Below are positions 27,169 to 40,215 of a DNA stretch of 64,000 nt, piece after piece; within the stretch, counting starts at the first letter, position 1, and each line of letters opens with the position of its first letter. The notes beneath the pieces were generated by a model that did not search any database, had not been told where the DNA came from, and saw only the letters and a program-made list of their open reading frames with translations. A program made the position numbers and the translations under genes. Source of the DNA: Erpobdella octoculata (taxonomy: Eukaryota > Annelida > Clitellata > Hirudinida > Erpobdellidae); assembly GCA_963978895.1 (NCBI GenBank), contig OZ022243.1, forward strand, positions 3,425,955 to 3,489,954, in the 5' to 3' direction.

Positions 27169-29128
27169 TTAGTCATTGTTCACGTTCATTTCGCATAGAA
27201 CGCAGTATTTAGCGTAGCATTTGTCATTGTTCCAGCCGTAGTTCATAGACGATAAGAGCATAACGCAGACATCAGTGCTGAGATAGTTGGGCTCACTGGT
27301 ATACCAGAATGTGAACGTCATCGGCAGATATGTGGAGTCATCAAATGGATGCCAGACAAACACAGCGCTGTTCGGAGTTTCTTGGAAGCCGGCAGTCCAA
27401 ATCCCCCAGCAATCTGAAGCCAGTGGGTTTACTGATAATATAAAAAAAACAATTTTGCTGAGCATGTTTAGAAGCATTATAATTGATGAATCTGTTGTGT
27501 TAGATCATTTCATTCCATTGGTTTTTTTTCACTCTAAAGAACAATGAACAAAAACCTTTGGGAAAACAAAAAGCAACAGTTTTAGTTCTAGTTCTACAAA
27601 GAAGAGACAAGTATTAACAAAAACATAAAATATCTGCCAATGCAAAAACTTCAGTTGATGAGAATGTGGACATGCTTTATTCTAGGTTTAAAGTAACTTT
27701 TATAAACAAAAAAAAATTGTTAGATGTCATGTTTGCTAAATATGAGGGCGGGAAAAATTTAATTTGAAAAAACCTCAGCGAAACAGTTATTTGTAATAAA
27801 ACCGATTAAAAATAGTTAATTAAAAACAGCACTGCTTCACATAAAAAAAAGATTTTTTCAAAATAAGTTTTTGTGACTCTTTGTAACGCTTCAGATAGTG
27901 ATGCCACGACCTAAAACTATGTCTATCAGCGATTAAATAAAATGTAAATTTAAATAAAATAAATTTAACTTTGATATGTATTTAATGCTTAAGTTTTTTA
28001 TATTTAGAATAGCTACAACATATATAAAAACTATTCACGTGATCAACAAACTATGATAAAACTATAGAAAACTTGTTTTGTGGAAATCCAAGTAATTGCG
28101 TAGTGCCATAGTCTCTTGTGAAGAGTTTATCATAGTAAGATAACCTTTATTCGCAACTGGCTGTTGGGTTTAAAAACGAAAAGTTACCAATTTAGTTGTT
28201 GTTGTTGTTTAAGAAACAAACTTCGACAGTGTTTAACGTGGCTTTAATCTCTAGAACCACGAACCATTTTATCTAACCTTTACTTACTCGTCGATTCATT
28301 ATTACAGGACAACCAAAAACATTCATTTACAGGTGCCTTTGCAGACGCTGATGACGCCGGCGGGATTCGAACCACTTACTCTAAGGTCCACAGGCAAATG
28401 CTAAACAACCCGGCGAGCGCAATAATATTAATTGTAATACTAAATGTTGAAGTTAAACAAATATTGTACGTCGTTTGTTTTGTGATGTAAAGAGTTTATA
28501 GAAAAATATAACAAATGTGTACAGCATAAATGTTTTTGCCAATTGTTAGCATTATATTTTATAATTGTCACAAACAATTTTAAAGACAAAACGGTTGATA
28601 GCAAAACTCACCCCAACTTGATTGCAGTGCTTTCTGGCAGACGTCCAGTCCCATTTATCAACTTCAAAGCGATAGCAGCTTTCAGCTAGCGGCAGGTATG
28701 TAAATTGATAGCTACATGCATCTTAAAAGATATTTTTTTATAACTTAATTCTTTAAATTAAATATATTCAAAATATTAAAGACAAATATTTAAAACAAAC
28801 CTGTTTGCTGATATGCTGTGCAGTTGCTTTCATTGAATTTTTTCGGTATTAAAGGATCCCAAAGTATCAAAAGTTCACATTTCCTTGTTACTTTAGTGTA
28901 TTGAAATCTTCTACATTTGAAGTCTGAAGTGACGATGCACAACAGAGCACATTGTATTCTTGAACTAGTTTCAAAGGTTTTATTTTGCTGTTCCGTGATG
29001 CAGAAAGGAGAAAATTGTATTATGCTAGTGAATTTCTTGGTAATAAGCAGCGGTCTATAAATCGATGTTACTGAAATTAACAAAACTAAGAAACTACTTA
29101 GCAAGCTTTTCAGGATTTTTTGCAGCAT
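27169..29128 (-). CDS. Secreted PAN/apple + C-type lectin, copy A (intact, 4 exons)
   Basis: Exons: 29128-28801, 28721-28612, 28160-28073, 27431-27169. Total 789 bp, giving an open 262-residue protein. Start chosen at the Met before LQKILKSLLSSFLVLLISV (signal peptide) by comparison with copies B and C; the frame is open to another Met at 29179. Exon 1: six-cysteine apple-like domain (FSPFCITEQQNKTFETSSR, QCALLC, KCRRFQYTK, KCELL). Exons 2-4: C-type lectin domain with YLPLAESCYRF, WTSARKHC, YLTMINSSQETMALRNYL, CWGIWTAGF, the mannose-type EPN, CVMLL and WNNDKC. Intron phases are 1,0,1. The Ca2+-site WND reads WNN in all copies. Probably an extracellular sugar-binding protein; the ligand is not proven. 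Confidence 0.87.
28320..28415 (-). mobile_element. tRNA-derived SINE head, copy 3
   Basis: On the minus strand: GTTTAGCATTTGCCTGTGGA then GTGGTTCGAATCCCGCCGGC, a good box B. It matches the SINE heads at 2361 and 4968. Lies in intron 2 of lectin copy A; the body is truncated. Confidence 0.7.
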
Positions 29129-29179
29129 GTTTGACGCAAAAACTATTTCAGTTAAAGCAAAAACAAAAATAATTTTCAA

Positions 29180-29690
29180 GTTAAAATTACAAATATTTCA
29201 ACTGTACAAGCCAACGAAAACATATCTTTAATTTTCTCTTATTAAAACATGTTTTAAATAGTAATTATGCTATTAATTGCTCTCCATACAAAAGTTCAAG
29301 TTCTTATATCAAATGTTCAAGACAATCGTTGGGTCGCGTCTTACATCAATAAATCTTTTGTTTTGTTTCATAAGCAAATTGAATAAAAAAGCTTAAACAA
29401 AAACAAAATAACTTAATGAACTACTATAGAGCTGTTTTGCAATTACTCTACTAGTTAGATAAATTGTTTTCAGTTGTTAACAAAACATTCATTTGAATAT
29501 GTTTAGTAGTATAGAGTTTAATTTATGCAACTGGTATTTGGATTATTGAATATTTATTATATAACAAATTTAACCATCGATACTAATCATATTTTAATAT
29601 TATGCAGCAAATCGTAGATTAAAATTTAAAAAAATTTTCTTAATGACTTGTTGAATAGTTAAAATGATAAATTTATTTAAGGCAAGATTG
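29180..29690. other. Upstream flank of lectin copy A
   Basis: AT-rich, presumed promoter side of the minus-strand gene; no confident element. Confidence 0.4.
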
Positions 29691-29909
29691 GGTAAGCTAA
29701 ATTTTTTAATTTTTAATTTAAAAAAAAAAAGTAAAATCGATTTTTCTTTCCCGGTTCTCAACTTTTTTGAAGATAAAATTAAGTTTCATCCCTCCATACC
29801 GGTCATTAAAATTTTTAAAAGTTAAGTTAATTTAAGTTTCACCCCTCTGGTCATTGACTTTGGTTAGATGTTTCGACCATGGAAAACTGAAAGCCACCCT
29901 ACGCCACTG
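29691..29909. mobile_element. Possible hAT MITE end
   Basis: Ends in CACCCTACGCCACTG, whose complement CAGTGGCGTAGGGTG is a standard hAT end. The left end is uncertain (near 29690). No coding sequence. Confidence 0.4.
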
Positions 29910-31540
<1,631 letters not shown>

Positions 31541-31807
31541 GAAAAGAAAAAAAGAAGACATGATTGAAGTTTTTCAAATCTTCTGAGGATATTATAAAAA
31601 AGAATTTGCGCTATTTCTTCTAATGACAGTTTATAAAAAAACCAGAAGAATCAGTTTTAAATTGCAACACGTTCTGATTTTTTCTTACGAATAGTCGATA
31701 ATTGGAACAACTTGCCAGAAAGTTTTGTAAACTCCATCATCATAAACGAGTTCAAAAACAAGACTGACAAGTTCTGGGGCCCTAGAAAATTCAGGACCAA
31801 GAAGTAA
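31541..31807 (+). mobile_element. LINE (CR1-like) reverse-transcriptase C-terminus, decayed
   Basis: After a broken stretch, the frame reads ATRSDFFLRIVDNWNNLPES then FVNSIIINEFKNKTDKFW and a TAA stop. The pattern FFxxRIVxxWNxLPxxxV...FKxxxDxxW is the end of CR1-type LINE ORF2. Upstream codons are frame-shifted, so the copy is dead. Confidence 0.7.
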
Positions 31808-32147
31808 CGACAAAATAAAGAGACAAGAAAACCAGGCCTTTTGTCTTTTTTTACTTTATTTAAAATTTGGCTGCTGCAAACGTTTTGTTTAAAAATAAAC
31901 ACAACACTAAAAATAAATTGTTTATTTCTTTTTATTATTCAAATCATAAGACAAAAAAGTTTCATAGTTTATAAAAAAATTTGCAGTTTTTTTAATATCA
32001 AATAGTAATTAATATCTTTAGCCAATATACAAATAATCTACTAATTACTAGTCAGTGTTCATTCTGATTTTGCACAGAATGCAATGTTTACTAAAGCATT
32101 AATAGTTGATGTATTTCGAAAATATACAATCTACTAATGACTCATCA

Positions 32148-34165
32148 TTAATCATTGTTCATTTCCATTTCGCACAATATGCAATGCTTACTAAAGCATT
32201 TGAAGTTATTCCAGGTGTAGTTGAACTGCGACAACAAATTAACACACGCATCACTGTTGAGGCTGTTAGGCTCGGTAGGGTACCAGAATGTGAATCCCAT
32301 CGGTAGATACGCTGAGTCATAAAATGGGTACCACACAAAAATACCACTGCTTAGAGCTTTCTGTACGGCAGCGATCCAAATTCCCAAGCAGGTTGATGAA
32401 GCCAGTGGATTTACTGAAAATTTTAGAACATTGAGTATATTAAGTTGTAATGGTTGTTACTGAAAAATAAGATTTATTTATTTGTTTAGTTTTGGTTACC
32501 CTGCAGCGTGGTGGTCTGACGTGAAATAAATTATGTTAATACTAGCGGGGTTACCCGGCGTTGCTCGGGGTTTTCAGAGGTTTTTTATCATTTTTCTCTC
32601 TTGCTCCCGTTTCCTTCCCCGCTTGTTCTCCCGTTTCCGTTCCCGCTTGCTCTCCCGTTTCCGTTCCCGCTCGCGCTCATTTTTTCTTTTCCACTCTTTC
32701 ATAACTTATTTTAGCCCATAAAACGTAAAATAGATTTGCTGAAAGTTGCTTGAAGCCTTCAAACGTTGTTACGTGCACAAAATTTGAATTTTATTACGCA
32801 ATTACTTTCGATGGTCGTACATAGGAACTTTTGGCCTGGAAAGTTAAGAAGGGGAAAAAGTTAAGAAGGTTTGGACTCCTTAATATTGAAAAGTCCATGA
32901 CTTGCTTCCCAGTCTTGCATAATGTGACTGATTGCGCGTTATTACAAATTATAAAGAGATAGATGGGGCGGAAAAGCGACCGGAATCGGGAAAGTGAACG
33001 AGAGCGGGAAAGCGACCGGGAGTGGGAGAGCAAGCGGGAACGGGAAAGCGACCGGGAGCGGGAGAGAAAACGGGGAATTAAACGGAAGCTAGAGAAAAAC
33101 GATAAAAAAACTCTAAAAACCCCCGAGCAACGCCGGGTAACCCCGCTAGTATATATATATATAGTTCCCGCTCGCTCACCCGCTCGGTCCGCTCATTTTG
33201 TGACGAATTTCAAATTGTTTTCTCTATATTTGACTCCCCTTGACTCTCAAGCTTGTGTGAAAATTTCATTACTATCGGATGAATGGTGTAGCAATGCATA
33301 AAGGACATACATACATACATACATACATACATACATACATACAAAGTTTGTATGTATGTATGTATGTATGTTCGGGTATCAAATTTTCACACTTTCGGGT
33401 TCGAGTTCGAGTTCGGGTATCAGAAAAAGACCCGGTAGTACCGAACTCGGGTTCAGGTTCGGGTACCCGTGACATCCCTAATACAAACATTCATTTATAT
33501 ATATATACTGGCGGAGGTACCCGGCGTTGCCCGGGGTTTTTAAAGGTTTTTCTAATGCTTGTCTCTCTCGCTCCCGTTTCCTTCCCCGCTTGTTTTCCCA
33601 CTCCCGGTCGCTTTCTTGCTCCTGCTTGCTCTCCCGTTCTCGGTCGGTTTCTCGCTCCCGGTCGCTTTCCTTTTCCCGGTCGGTTTTTCGCTCCAGGCCG
33701 TTTTCACGCTTTCAGACGCTTTCCCGTTTCCGGTTTTTTCCGCTCCCGGTCGATTTCCGGTTTCGGTTGCTTTCCCGCTCCGGGTCGCTTTCCCGCTCCC
33801 GGTCACTTTCCCTCTCTCGGTCGCTTTTCCGCTCCCGGTTGCTTTCCCGCTCCCGGTCGCCTTCCCGTTCTTGGTCGCTTTCCTTTTCCAGCTCGATCTT
33901 TCGCTCTCAGTTGGCTTTCCGTTTCCTTTCCTGCTCATTTATGTTTGTATCTGTATCTGTATGTGTATATGTATATATATATATACATATATAGTTCCCG
34001 CTCGTTCACCCGCTCCGCTCATTTTGTGACGGATTTCAAGTTTTTTTCTCTATTTTTGATTACTCTTGACTCTCAAGGTTGTGTGAAAATTTCATTACGA
34101 TCGGGTGAATGGTGTAGCAATGCATAAAGGAAATACATACATGCATACATACAAACATTCATTTA

Positions 34166-34245
<80 letters not shown>

Positions 34246-37200
34246 TATAATATCTTAATATTAAGAAGTCCATTAGCAAGTAATGCCTGTTACGCAATTG
34301 TAAACAGTGCTTCGAAAACTTATGCAATGATCATGTATAGGCACTTTTGGCCGGATGGTGTTTTGGCCCCTTGAGCCGGGGGATCGGAGGAGTCCAAACT
34401 TTCTTAACTTTTTCCCCTTCTTAAATTTCCAGGCCAAAAGTTCCTATCAAGGATATCTTGATATAACAACTGGATCCACAACCTACTCTAGTAGGCCTAA
34501 TGTTTTATCGCATCTTATATCATTATTATAAATAAATTGATGTAACAAACTACAAAAGCATAGTAGTTATATCATATTTCTAAAAATTTTGATGTAACTA
34601 TGACGTAATTGGCTGAACTGTCTAGGCATACTACAGTAGGTTGTGGATCCAGTTGTTATATCAAGATACCCTTGGTTCCTATGTACGACCATCGAAGGTA
34701 ATTGCGTAATTAAATTCAAATTTTTTTACGTAACAACGTTTGGAGGCTTCAAACAACTTTTAGCAAATCTATTTTACGTTTTATGGGCTGAAATAAGTTA
34801 TGAAAGAGTGGAAAAGAAAAAATGAGTGCGAGCGGGAACGGAAACGAGAGAGCAAGCGGGGAAGGAAACGGGAGCAAGAGAGAAAAATGATAAAAAACCT
34901 CTGAAAACCCCGAGCAACGCCGGGTAACCTCGCTATACTCTCAAGGTTGTGTGAAAATTTCATTACAATCGGATGAATGGTGTAGCACTGTATAAAGAAC
35001 ATACATATATACATACATACATACATACATACATACATACATACATACATACATACATACATACATACATACATACATACATACATACATACATACAAAC
35101 ATTCATTTTTATATATATAGATTAGTAATTATATTGTTTACGTTCTTTTGACTGTTTTGCATGTGACAAGCCAATCTTAGGTTGGTTCGAAAAAATAAAA
35201 AATTAGACCATTTTTGTATTCTGCTTCTTTTGAAAAACTTGAGTGTAAAATTTGGTTCCACGACAAAACGTTCACAGACAAAATGTTCAACGACAAAATG
35301 TTCCCGACAAAACGTTCACGACACAACGTTCACGACAAAATGTTCACGACAAAATGAACACAGACAAAATGTTCAACGACAAAACGTTTACGACAAAACG
35401 TTCACGACAAAATGTTCACACTGAAAAATAAAAATTTTGTTTTATTATGTCAAGATCGCTTACGTCATTTTTTGTGATGTGTCTATTCACCATTTTATTT
35501 ACCTAAGCAAAGTATGTGTGCATGACAGCATGAAACTAATACGTACTGGCACTATCAAATGATCTTCAATTAATAAATAATTGTATGGAGTTAAAGCTTT
35601 TTTCTTTTTCATCCATATTTTGATCCTTTTTATCATCGTTCCATTTATTAACTAGTTAAAGCCGGTTAATTTGCTTTTGGATACCCTAACGTTTTAGTTT
35701 TTAATTGCTAGAGATGTACTTTCAATTCTAGTTGAAAAACGCAAATAGATGCATGCTGCTTTACCCAAGTCACCGTTACGTTAATTAGGTAATTAAAGCC
35801 GGCTATATTGCTCTTGAAAGCCGATCACTTCTTAATCGCTAGGCTACAACGATCAAGGCTTCTTTTTGTCGTTCACTTAATTAAAATTGAAACTTCAAAT
35901 AAATCTCAATTAATAACTAATTGCATTTCTTTTTCTTTTTAATCGGATTCAATAAAGATTTCATATTTTGACCCTTTTAATCATCATTCCATTTATTATC
36001 TAGTTAATGCGGGTTGGTTAATTTTCTCTTGGATACTCTTAACTTTTTAATCTTTAGAATACAGCAATCAAACCTTATTTACGTCGTTTGCTTAATTGAA
36101 ATTGAAAATTCAGACGATCTCAAATTCGTAACCAATTGTATTTTCCTATTATAGCTATCTCATTTCATCTGTTTTTTTCCTTCTTGCTGAAACAGTTTAC
36201 AGTCCTCCGATCCATACTCATCTGGTTGCCGTTTGAGTTAGGGGTATCAAAGAGGAAATTAACATTGCATTTACTATTGTTAACGTTTTATTTGCGCTCA
36301 TTTTGTGAAACACAAAATATTTTATCATTTAAAACTAAACTATATTTAAAAGTTGCAATCGTGAACATTTTGTCGTGAACGTTGTGTCGTGAACGTTTTG
36401 TCGTTGAACATTTTGTCTGTGAACATTTTGTCTGTGAACATTTTGTCTGTGAACATTTTGTCTGGGAACATTTTTTCGTGAACATTTTGTCGCGAACGTT
36501 GTGTCGTGAACTTTTTGTCGTGAACATTTTGTCGTTGAACATTTTGTCTGTGAACATTTTGTCGTTGAACATTTTGTCTGTGAACGTTTTGTCGTGACAC
36601 CGTAACATTTAAATATAAAACTGTTTTACTATTAGTTCAAATAACAGTTTTTAGTTGTTTAATTAATATCAATTTAGCGTATTAAAATTTTTTATTTAAT
36701 TTGTTTATTAAGTTCACAGAGTTTAGCTTGCTCCGATCTAATAAACATAAAAAATAAACTATAAAAAATATAATAACAAGTAAGCCGCAAAAAACTGGGT
36801 TTTTCTTACAAATTCCTTATATTTCAAAATTTGCCGGATTTTTATTCATTTCAATTTTTTTTTCAAAACGACATTTTTTCAATCTATATATGCAAACCTT
36901 TGTTAAATTGAATTTGATTTGTATTTTTTTTGAAACATAAATAATAATTTTTTTAATTTCAATCTTTTTCAAATAATTTTCAAGTTTTGATAAAATGCGG
37001 GCATTTTTCTAAAATTTCAGCTTGATTGATGACAGAAAATTAGTTAATTTCATTTTTCAAAGTTTGCAAACATTCAAGCAATTAAGTAAGCCAAACCGGC
37101 GGTGAAGTAAATATAAAAAAATTAAAAATAACTTTTTTTGTGAAAATCCAGATAATTGCGCAGTGCAGTATTCTCTGGTGAAGTGGTTATCATAGCAAGA

Positions 37201-38321
37201 GAAGTTTCCTTCTTACCAGGCTGTGTTTAATATGGAAACAAAAACATTGTTAAGTTTTTAGTTTTGTATAAAACTAGATGATGTTATACCAAAATATCTA
37301 AAAATTAATTTTTCTCTCTTATTTATTAGTTCACAGGAAATTTAAGACTTTTGTTAAAAAAATCATGTTTACTGTTTTATAAATCGTAACGTAGTTGGTT
37401 GCTGACATAAACATTATTGTGACCACTTTTTTGTCGGGTTTGCTGCACGATTATTATTGGACAGTTATGTTTATGTTTTGGCTATAAGCTATTCAATCGC
37501 TTGTCCAGAATGTCATTAAAGATCCTCTCTCGTCTGCGAACTTTTCAGATTCTGACTTTCGATCGATAAAAAATGTCATTTTACTATGCTGTTGTTTGGT
37601 CTATTTTCAACAGTTATGGCGTGCGTGACACCAACCATGAATAATTTACTGAAATTTGATTCCAATTTTCAGTTGAAAAAAAAACCAAAAAAGCTAGACT
37701 TACTAGCAGATTAAAATTTTTTAAAAGTTTCAATTAATATCTTATAAATAACAAATACAAATTGCTTATAATATAATGCAAAAACCACTTATAAAAATAT
37801 TTCTATATTGAAACTTACAGCAAACTGATTGCAGTACTTGCTCGCATCTGTCCAGTTCATTTTATTGGTTTCAAAACGGTAGCAGCTTTCGGCCAGTGGC
37901 AGGTACGTAAATTCATAACTACATACATCTTGGAAAAATCAATTTATTAGGTTTTATTGTTTAAGTTCATTGAATTCCACGAATCAAAGCCGATAATGTC
38001 AAAAAAACCTGTTTGCTGAAAAGCTGTGCAATCACTCTTATTAAATTTTTTTGGCATTACAGGATCCCAAAGTACTAGCAGTTCACATGTTTTCGTAATT
38101 TTAGTGTACTGAAATCTTTGACATTTAGAGCCAAACGTGATCAAACACATCGAAGCACATTTCAATCTGGAACTTGTTTCAAATGTTCTGTTTTGTTCTT
38201 CCGTGATGCAAAACGGAGAAAATTGAATTTTGCTACTAAACCTCCTATTACTAAGCAACGCCCCATAAACTGAGACCAGTAAAACAAAAAAAACTAAATA
38301 TAATATAAGCAGAATGTTCAT
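32148..38321 (-). CDS. Secreted PAN/apple + C-type lectin, copy B (4 exons, very long last intron)
   Basis: Exons: 38321-38009, 37928-37819, 37220-37133, 32413-32148. Total 777 bp, giving an open 258-residue frame; exon 2 and 3 lengths (110 and 88 bp) and the phases equal those of copies A and C. Signal peptide MNILLILYLVFFVLLVSVYG. Apple-like domain with FSPFCITEEQNRTFETSSR, KCASMC and KCQRFQYTK. Lectin domain with [42 protein letters not shown] and YTWNNFKC. The last intron is 4.7 kb and contains several Helitrons, a hAT MITE and a foldback element, so linkage of exon 4 to exons 1-3 is inferred from phase, order and the lack of another candidate. Confidence 0.78.
32542..33149. mobile_element. 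Helitron-derived unit with two opposite 3' ends
   Basis: The left edge reads ACTAGCGGGGTTACCCGGCG (a 3' end on the minus strand); the right edge reads GAGCAACGCCGGGTAACCCC then GCTAG and T (a 3' end on the plus strand). The two halves meet near 32820 at GGTCGTACATAGGAAC. Each half contains the family's purine- or pyrimidine-rich body (GGGAAAGCGACCGGGAG). A normal Helitron has one such end. Confidence 0.65.
33151..33507 (-). mobile_element. Helitron 5' part (minus) with MITE inserted in its CATA tract
   Basis: Contains AGTTCCCGCTCGCTCACCCG, CATTTTGTGACG, GACTCTCAAGCTTGTGTG, AAAATTTCATTACTATCGG, a (CATA)n tract and ACATTCATTTATATATATAT. It is the reverse complement of the 5' part of the complete element at 51251. 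A short copy of the GGATGTCAC-ended MITE (to 33478) splits the CATA tract. Confidence 0.65.
33508..34245 (-). mobile_element. Non-autonomous Helitron, minus strand
   Basis: The left edge CTGGCGGAGGTACCCGGCGT then TGCCCGGGG is the 3' hairpin end with CTAG changed to CCAG. A pyrimidine-rich body follows (TCCCGGTCGCTTTCC repeated), then AGTTCCCGCTCG at 33992, GTGTGAAAATTTCATTACGA, a short CATA tract, and CAAACATTCATTTATATATA near 34150, followed by (TA)n. Reading frames through the body are artefacts of biased composition. Confidence 0.7.
34252..34938 (+). mobile_element. Helitron 3' half, interrupted by a hAT MITE
   Basis: Positions 34252-34390 are the reverse complement of about 51720-51870. 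After the MITE at 34448-34674, the body continues (ATGTACGACCATCGAAGG, purine-rich tract) to GAGCAACGCCGGGTAACCTC and GCTAT, a 3' terminus with one change. It abuts directly a minus-strand 5' part at 34939. Confidence 0.65.
34448..34674. mobile_element. hAT-type MITE with 8-bp target duplication
   Basis: 227 bp. Ends CAAGGATATCTTGATATAAC and, inverted, CAAGGGTATCTTGATATAAC, with similarity continuing about 50 bp (AACTGGATCCACAACCTACT). Flanked by perfect GTTCCTAT at 34440-34447 and 34675-34682, an 8-bp duplication as made by hAT transposases. Non-coding. A minimal hairpin form is at 51618-51664. Confidence 0.88.
34939..35121 (-). mobile_element. Helitron 5' end, minus strand
   Basis: ACTCTCAAGGTTGTGTGAAA, a (CATA)n tract at 35001-35095, then ACATTCATTTTTATATATAT and AGA. 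Read on the minus strand it starts TCTATATATA after an A, the Helitron 5' end. Truncated on its left side. Confidence 0.7.
35254..36601. mobile_element. Foldback-like element with inverted arrays of a 14-15 bp unit
   Basis: The left array (35254-35425) repeats ACGACAAAATGTTC or ACAGACAAAATGTTC; the right array (36358-36601) is the reverse complement, GAACATTTTGTCGTG. The outermost sequences match in inverted order (CACGACAAAACGTTCACAGA). The 930-bp interior is AT-rich and contains loose direct repeats (TCAATTAATAAATAATTG, CATTTATTA-CTAGTTAA, TTGGATAC). No transposase. Lies in the long intron of lectin copy B. Confidence 0.75.
36602..37132. other. Intron sequence of lectin copy B
   Basis: AT-rich; no further element recognised. 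Confidence 0.5.
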
Positions 38322-39150
38322 GATTTTTTAAAATGTTTTACAGTAAAAACTGTTTAAATTGTGAAAAAATTGAAAATTTTAAATATTTAAACTGAAAGAA
38401 TCAATGGGAACGTTTTATTTTATTTTATTTTGTTCTCATTGAAACATGTTTCGCATAAATTGTTTCATTTATAAAATTAATTGTTTTGACAAAACACTAA
38501 CTACAAATTTATAATTTGTAAATGCTTTCGACAGTTAGTTGCGACTTTCATTAGCAAGCCATCATATAAGCTTTTGTTTTTCTAAGCAAATATTCAATAA
38601 AAACATGCATTAAAGAAGTCGAAAATTATTTAGAATGCCAGTGGACCAGAACATTAAAGAAATTTTTTATTCGGGATAATATTCGGGATAAAATTCGAGA
38701 AACCATTAGACGATTTTTGCATTTACACGTGTTTTTTTCGGTTTTGTTAGAGCATTGCTAACTGGGATGATGCATGGACAAGCTAATTTTTTTTTACTGC
38801 CAAAGAACAATTTTAAGCGCATCAGAGAAACATTGTTTTAAGGCTTTGTTTGTAAATTTATGAAGACAATTGAAATATTTATAGAAATGTACAAAGAACT
38901 ATTCCATTGCTGAATAACTTTGTATATTTTTTTAAATTTTCTAAACGCTGGCTAACTAACCTTTTTGTTGTTTCTTCAAATGACTCACGAAAGTCAATGC
39001 TTTAGGGCAAAGAAGATTAATTACCATGTCAATTTGGCAGTTAATGAGTGCATGTTTTGCATCCTAAAAAACTTTATAACAGTTTTTAATTCTTATAAAA
39101 CGAAAGATGTTGGGTGCATAAACAAGACTTCTTCTTAGAGTTTTTTTCAG
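38322..39150. other. Upstream flank of lectin copy B
   Basis: AT-rich; presumed promoter side. Some resemblance to the upstream flank of copy C at 50720-50880 (words such as TTGAAACATG and GCAAGCCATCAT). No specific motif called. Confidence 0.4.
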
Positions 39151-39650
39151 GATACCAAAAGTTGCTCTGCCGTGCTTTTTGTGTTTATGTCCGACTTAAT
39201 TACTGCTCACCAGTCTGGTGCCCATACCAAAAACATCAAATTAAAAAATTAGATCAAATTCAACGACAGTTTACCAAAGCTATATATACTGTTTGCCACC
39301 TGTCGTACCCTGCGGCACACAAAAAGCTTGTGGCGGATTTGATAGAATGATGGACTCAGAAGTAATGGAGCATTTTCAGTTTCCGGGTGAGAGACGTACC
39401 AGGGGCCACGGTTTTAGGCTGGAACTGGGTCTTCCGGGTTATTTGGTGGTAGCAACAACGATCTCCAGTTTTCGTTCCAAATTAGAATCTGTACTGAACA
39501 CAACTGTCTGACACAAATAATTTCAATTTTGTTTGTTTTTGTTCTGCTTGCTCGACTGACTAAAATGTTTCTGTTTATTAAAATTTGCACCAAGTGATAT
39601 TAGAGGTCTATTGATCCTCTACTTGTGGTTTGTAAATAAATAAATAAATA
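39151..39650 (+). mobile_element. LINE (CR1/L2-like) 3' end, decayed
   Basis: The frame reads RLNYCSPVWCPYQKHQIKKL, DQIQRQFTKAIYTVCHLSYP, then after a frame break KLVADLIE and finally ATTISSFRSKLESVLNTTV with a stop. These are the thumb and C-terminal motifs of LINE reverse transcriptase. A non-coding tail ends in TTTGTAAATAAATAAATAAA. Frame breaks near 39315 and 39350 make it inactive. Confidence 0.8.
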
Positions 39651-40050
39651 AATTATTGTTTATGCTACATGTACATCCTAAATTAAATAAATGTTTGTTT
39701 TTATTTAAGGTTTTTATTCTCAAGCATGTCACGTGATTTGCTATAGCCAACTTTTCTGAAAATCGATTCACTAACCTTGTACAAATATTTCTTTGGTTTT
39801 GGTTTTGCTTTAAAAAAATGTAAAATTTATTTTTACATGGTTGCATAATTTATTTGATTTATTTGGTTTTAACGATTTGATTTGTCGTTACGTTTTTGAT
39901 ATTTTGGATGATATTTTGGTTAATTTGTGTTTAAGTTGAAATAAAATATTAATTTTGCTCGATAACTAACCGATAATCATTGCACCCCAAAAGTATTCAA
40001 ACAATTATTAAAGTATTAAAAGTACTGAAACGTAATTTCTTTTGAATGGT
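39651..40050. other. AT-rich stretch
   Basis: Nothing recognised. Confidence 0.5.
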
Positions 40051-40215
40051 CCCACGATCAAACGAGCATCGGGCCTACTGAATATTAATAATGTTTGAAG
40101 GATATAGAAACAAAAAATAATCCGCATAGTTCCGTATTTCTGCTATTGCAAATATAATTGCTAGCGGAAAGCCATTCCAAATTTTGGGGTCGATAACTTC
40201 AATTATGGTTTTTGT
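40051..40215 (-). mobile_element. LINE C-terminal fragment
   Basis: Minus-strand translation EVIDPKIWNGFPLAIIFAIA matches the WNxLPLxI region at the end of LINE ORF2. A related fragment lies at 45180-45330. Confidence 0.5.

Noticed and set aside
33279..34127. 282-residue Phe/Pro-rich frame (GRFPAPGRFPVP-like)
   Set aside because: It spans microsatellite and the pyrimidine-rich Helitron body; three frames are open at once, so the openness comes from base composition.
35254..36601. Regular short repeats as a CRISPR array
   Set aside because: Units are adjacent without unique spacers, the two arrays are inverted and the DNA is eukaryotic.
36288..36608. Frames of KCSQTKCSQTKCSQ type, at first sight a cysteine-repeat peptide
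   Set aside because: They are translations of the inverted 14-15 bp arrays of the foldback-like element; open in several frames.
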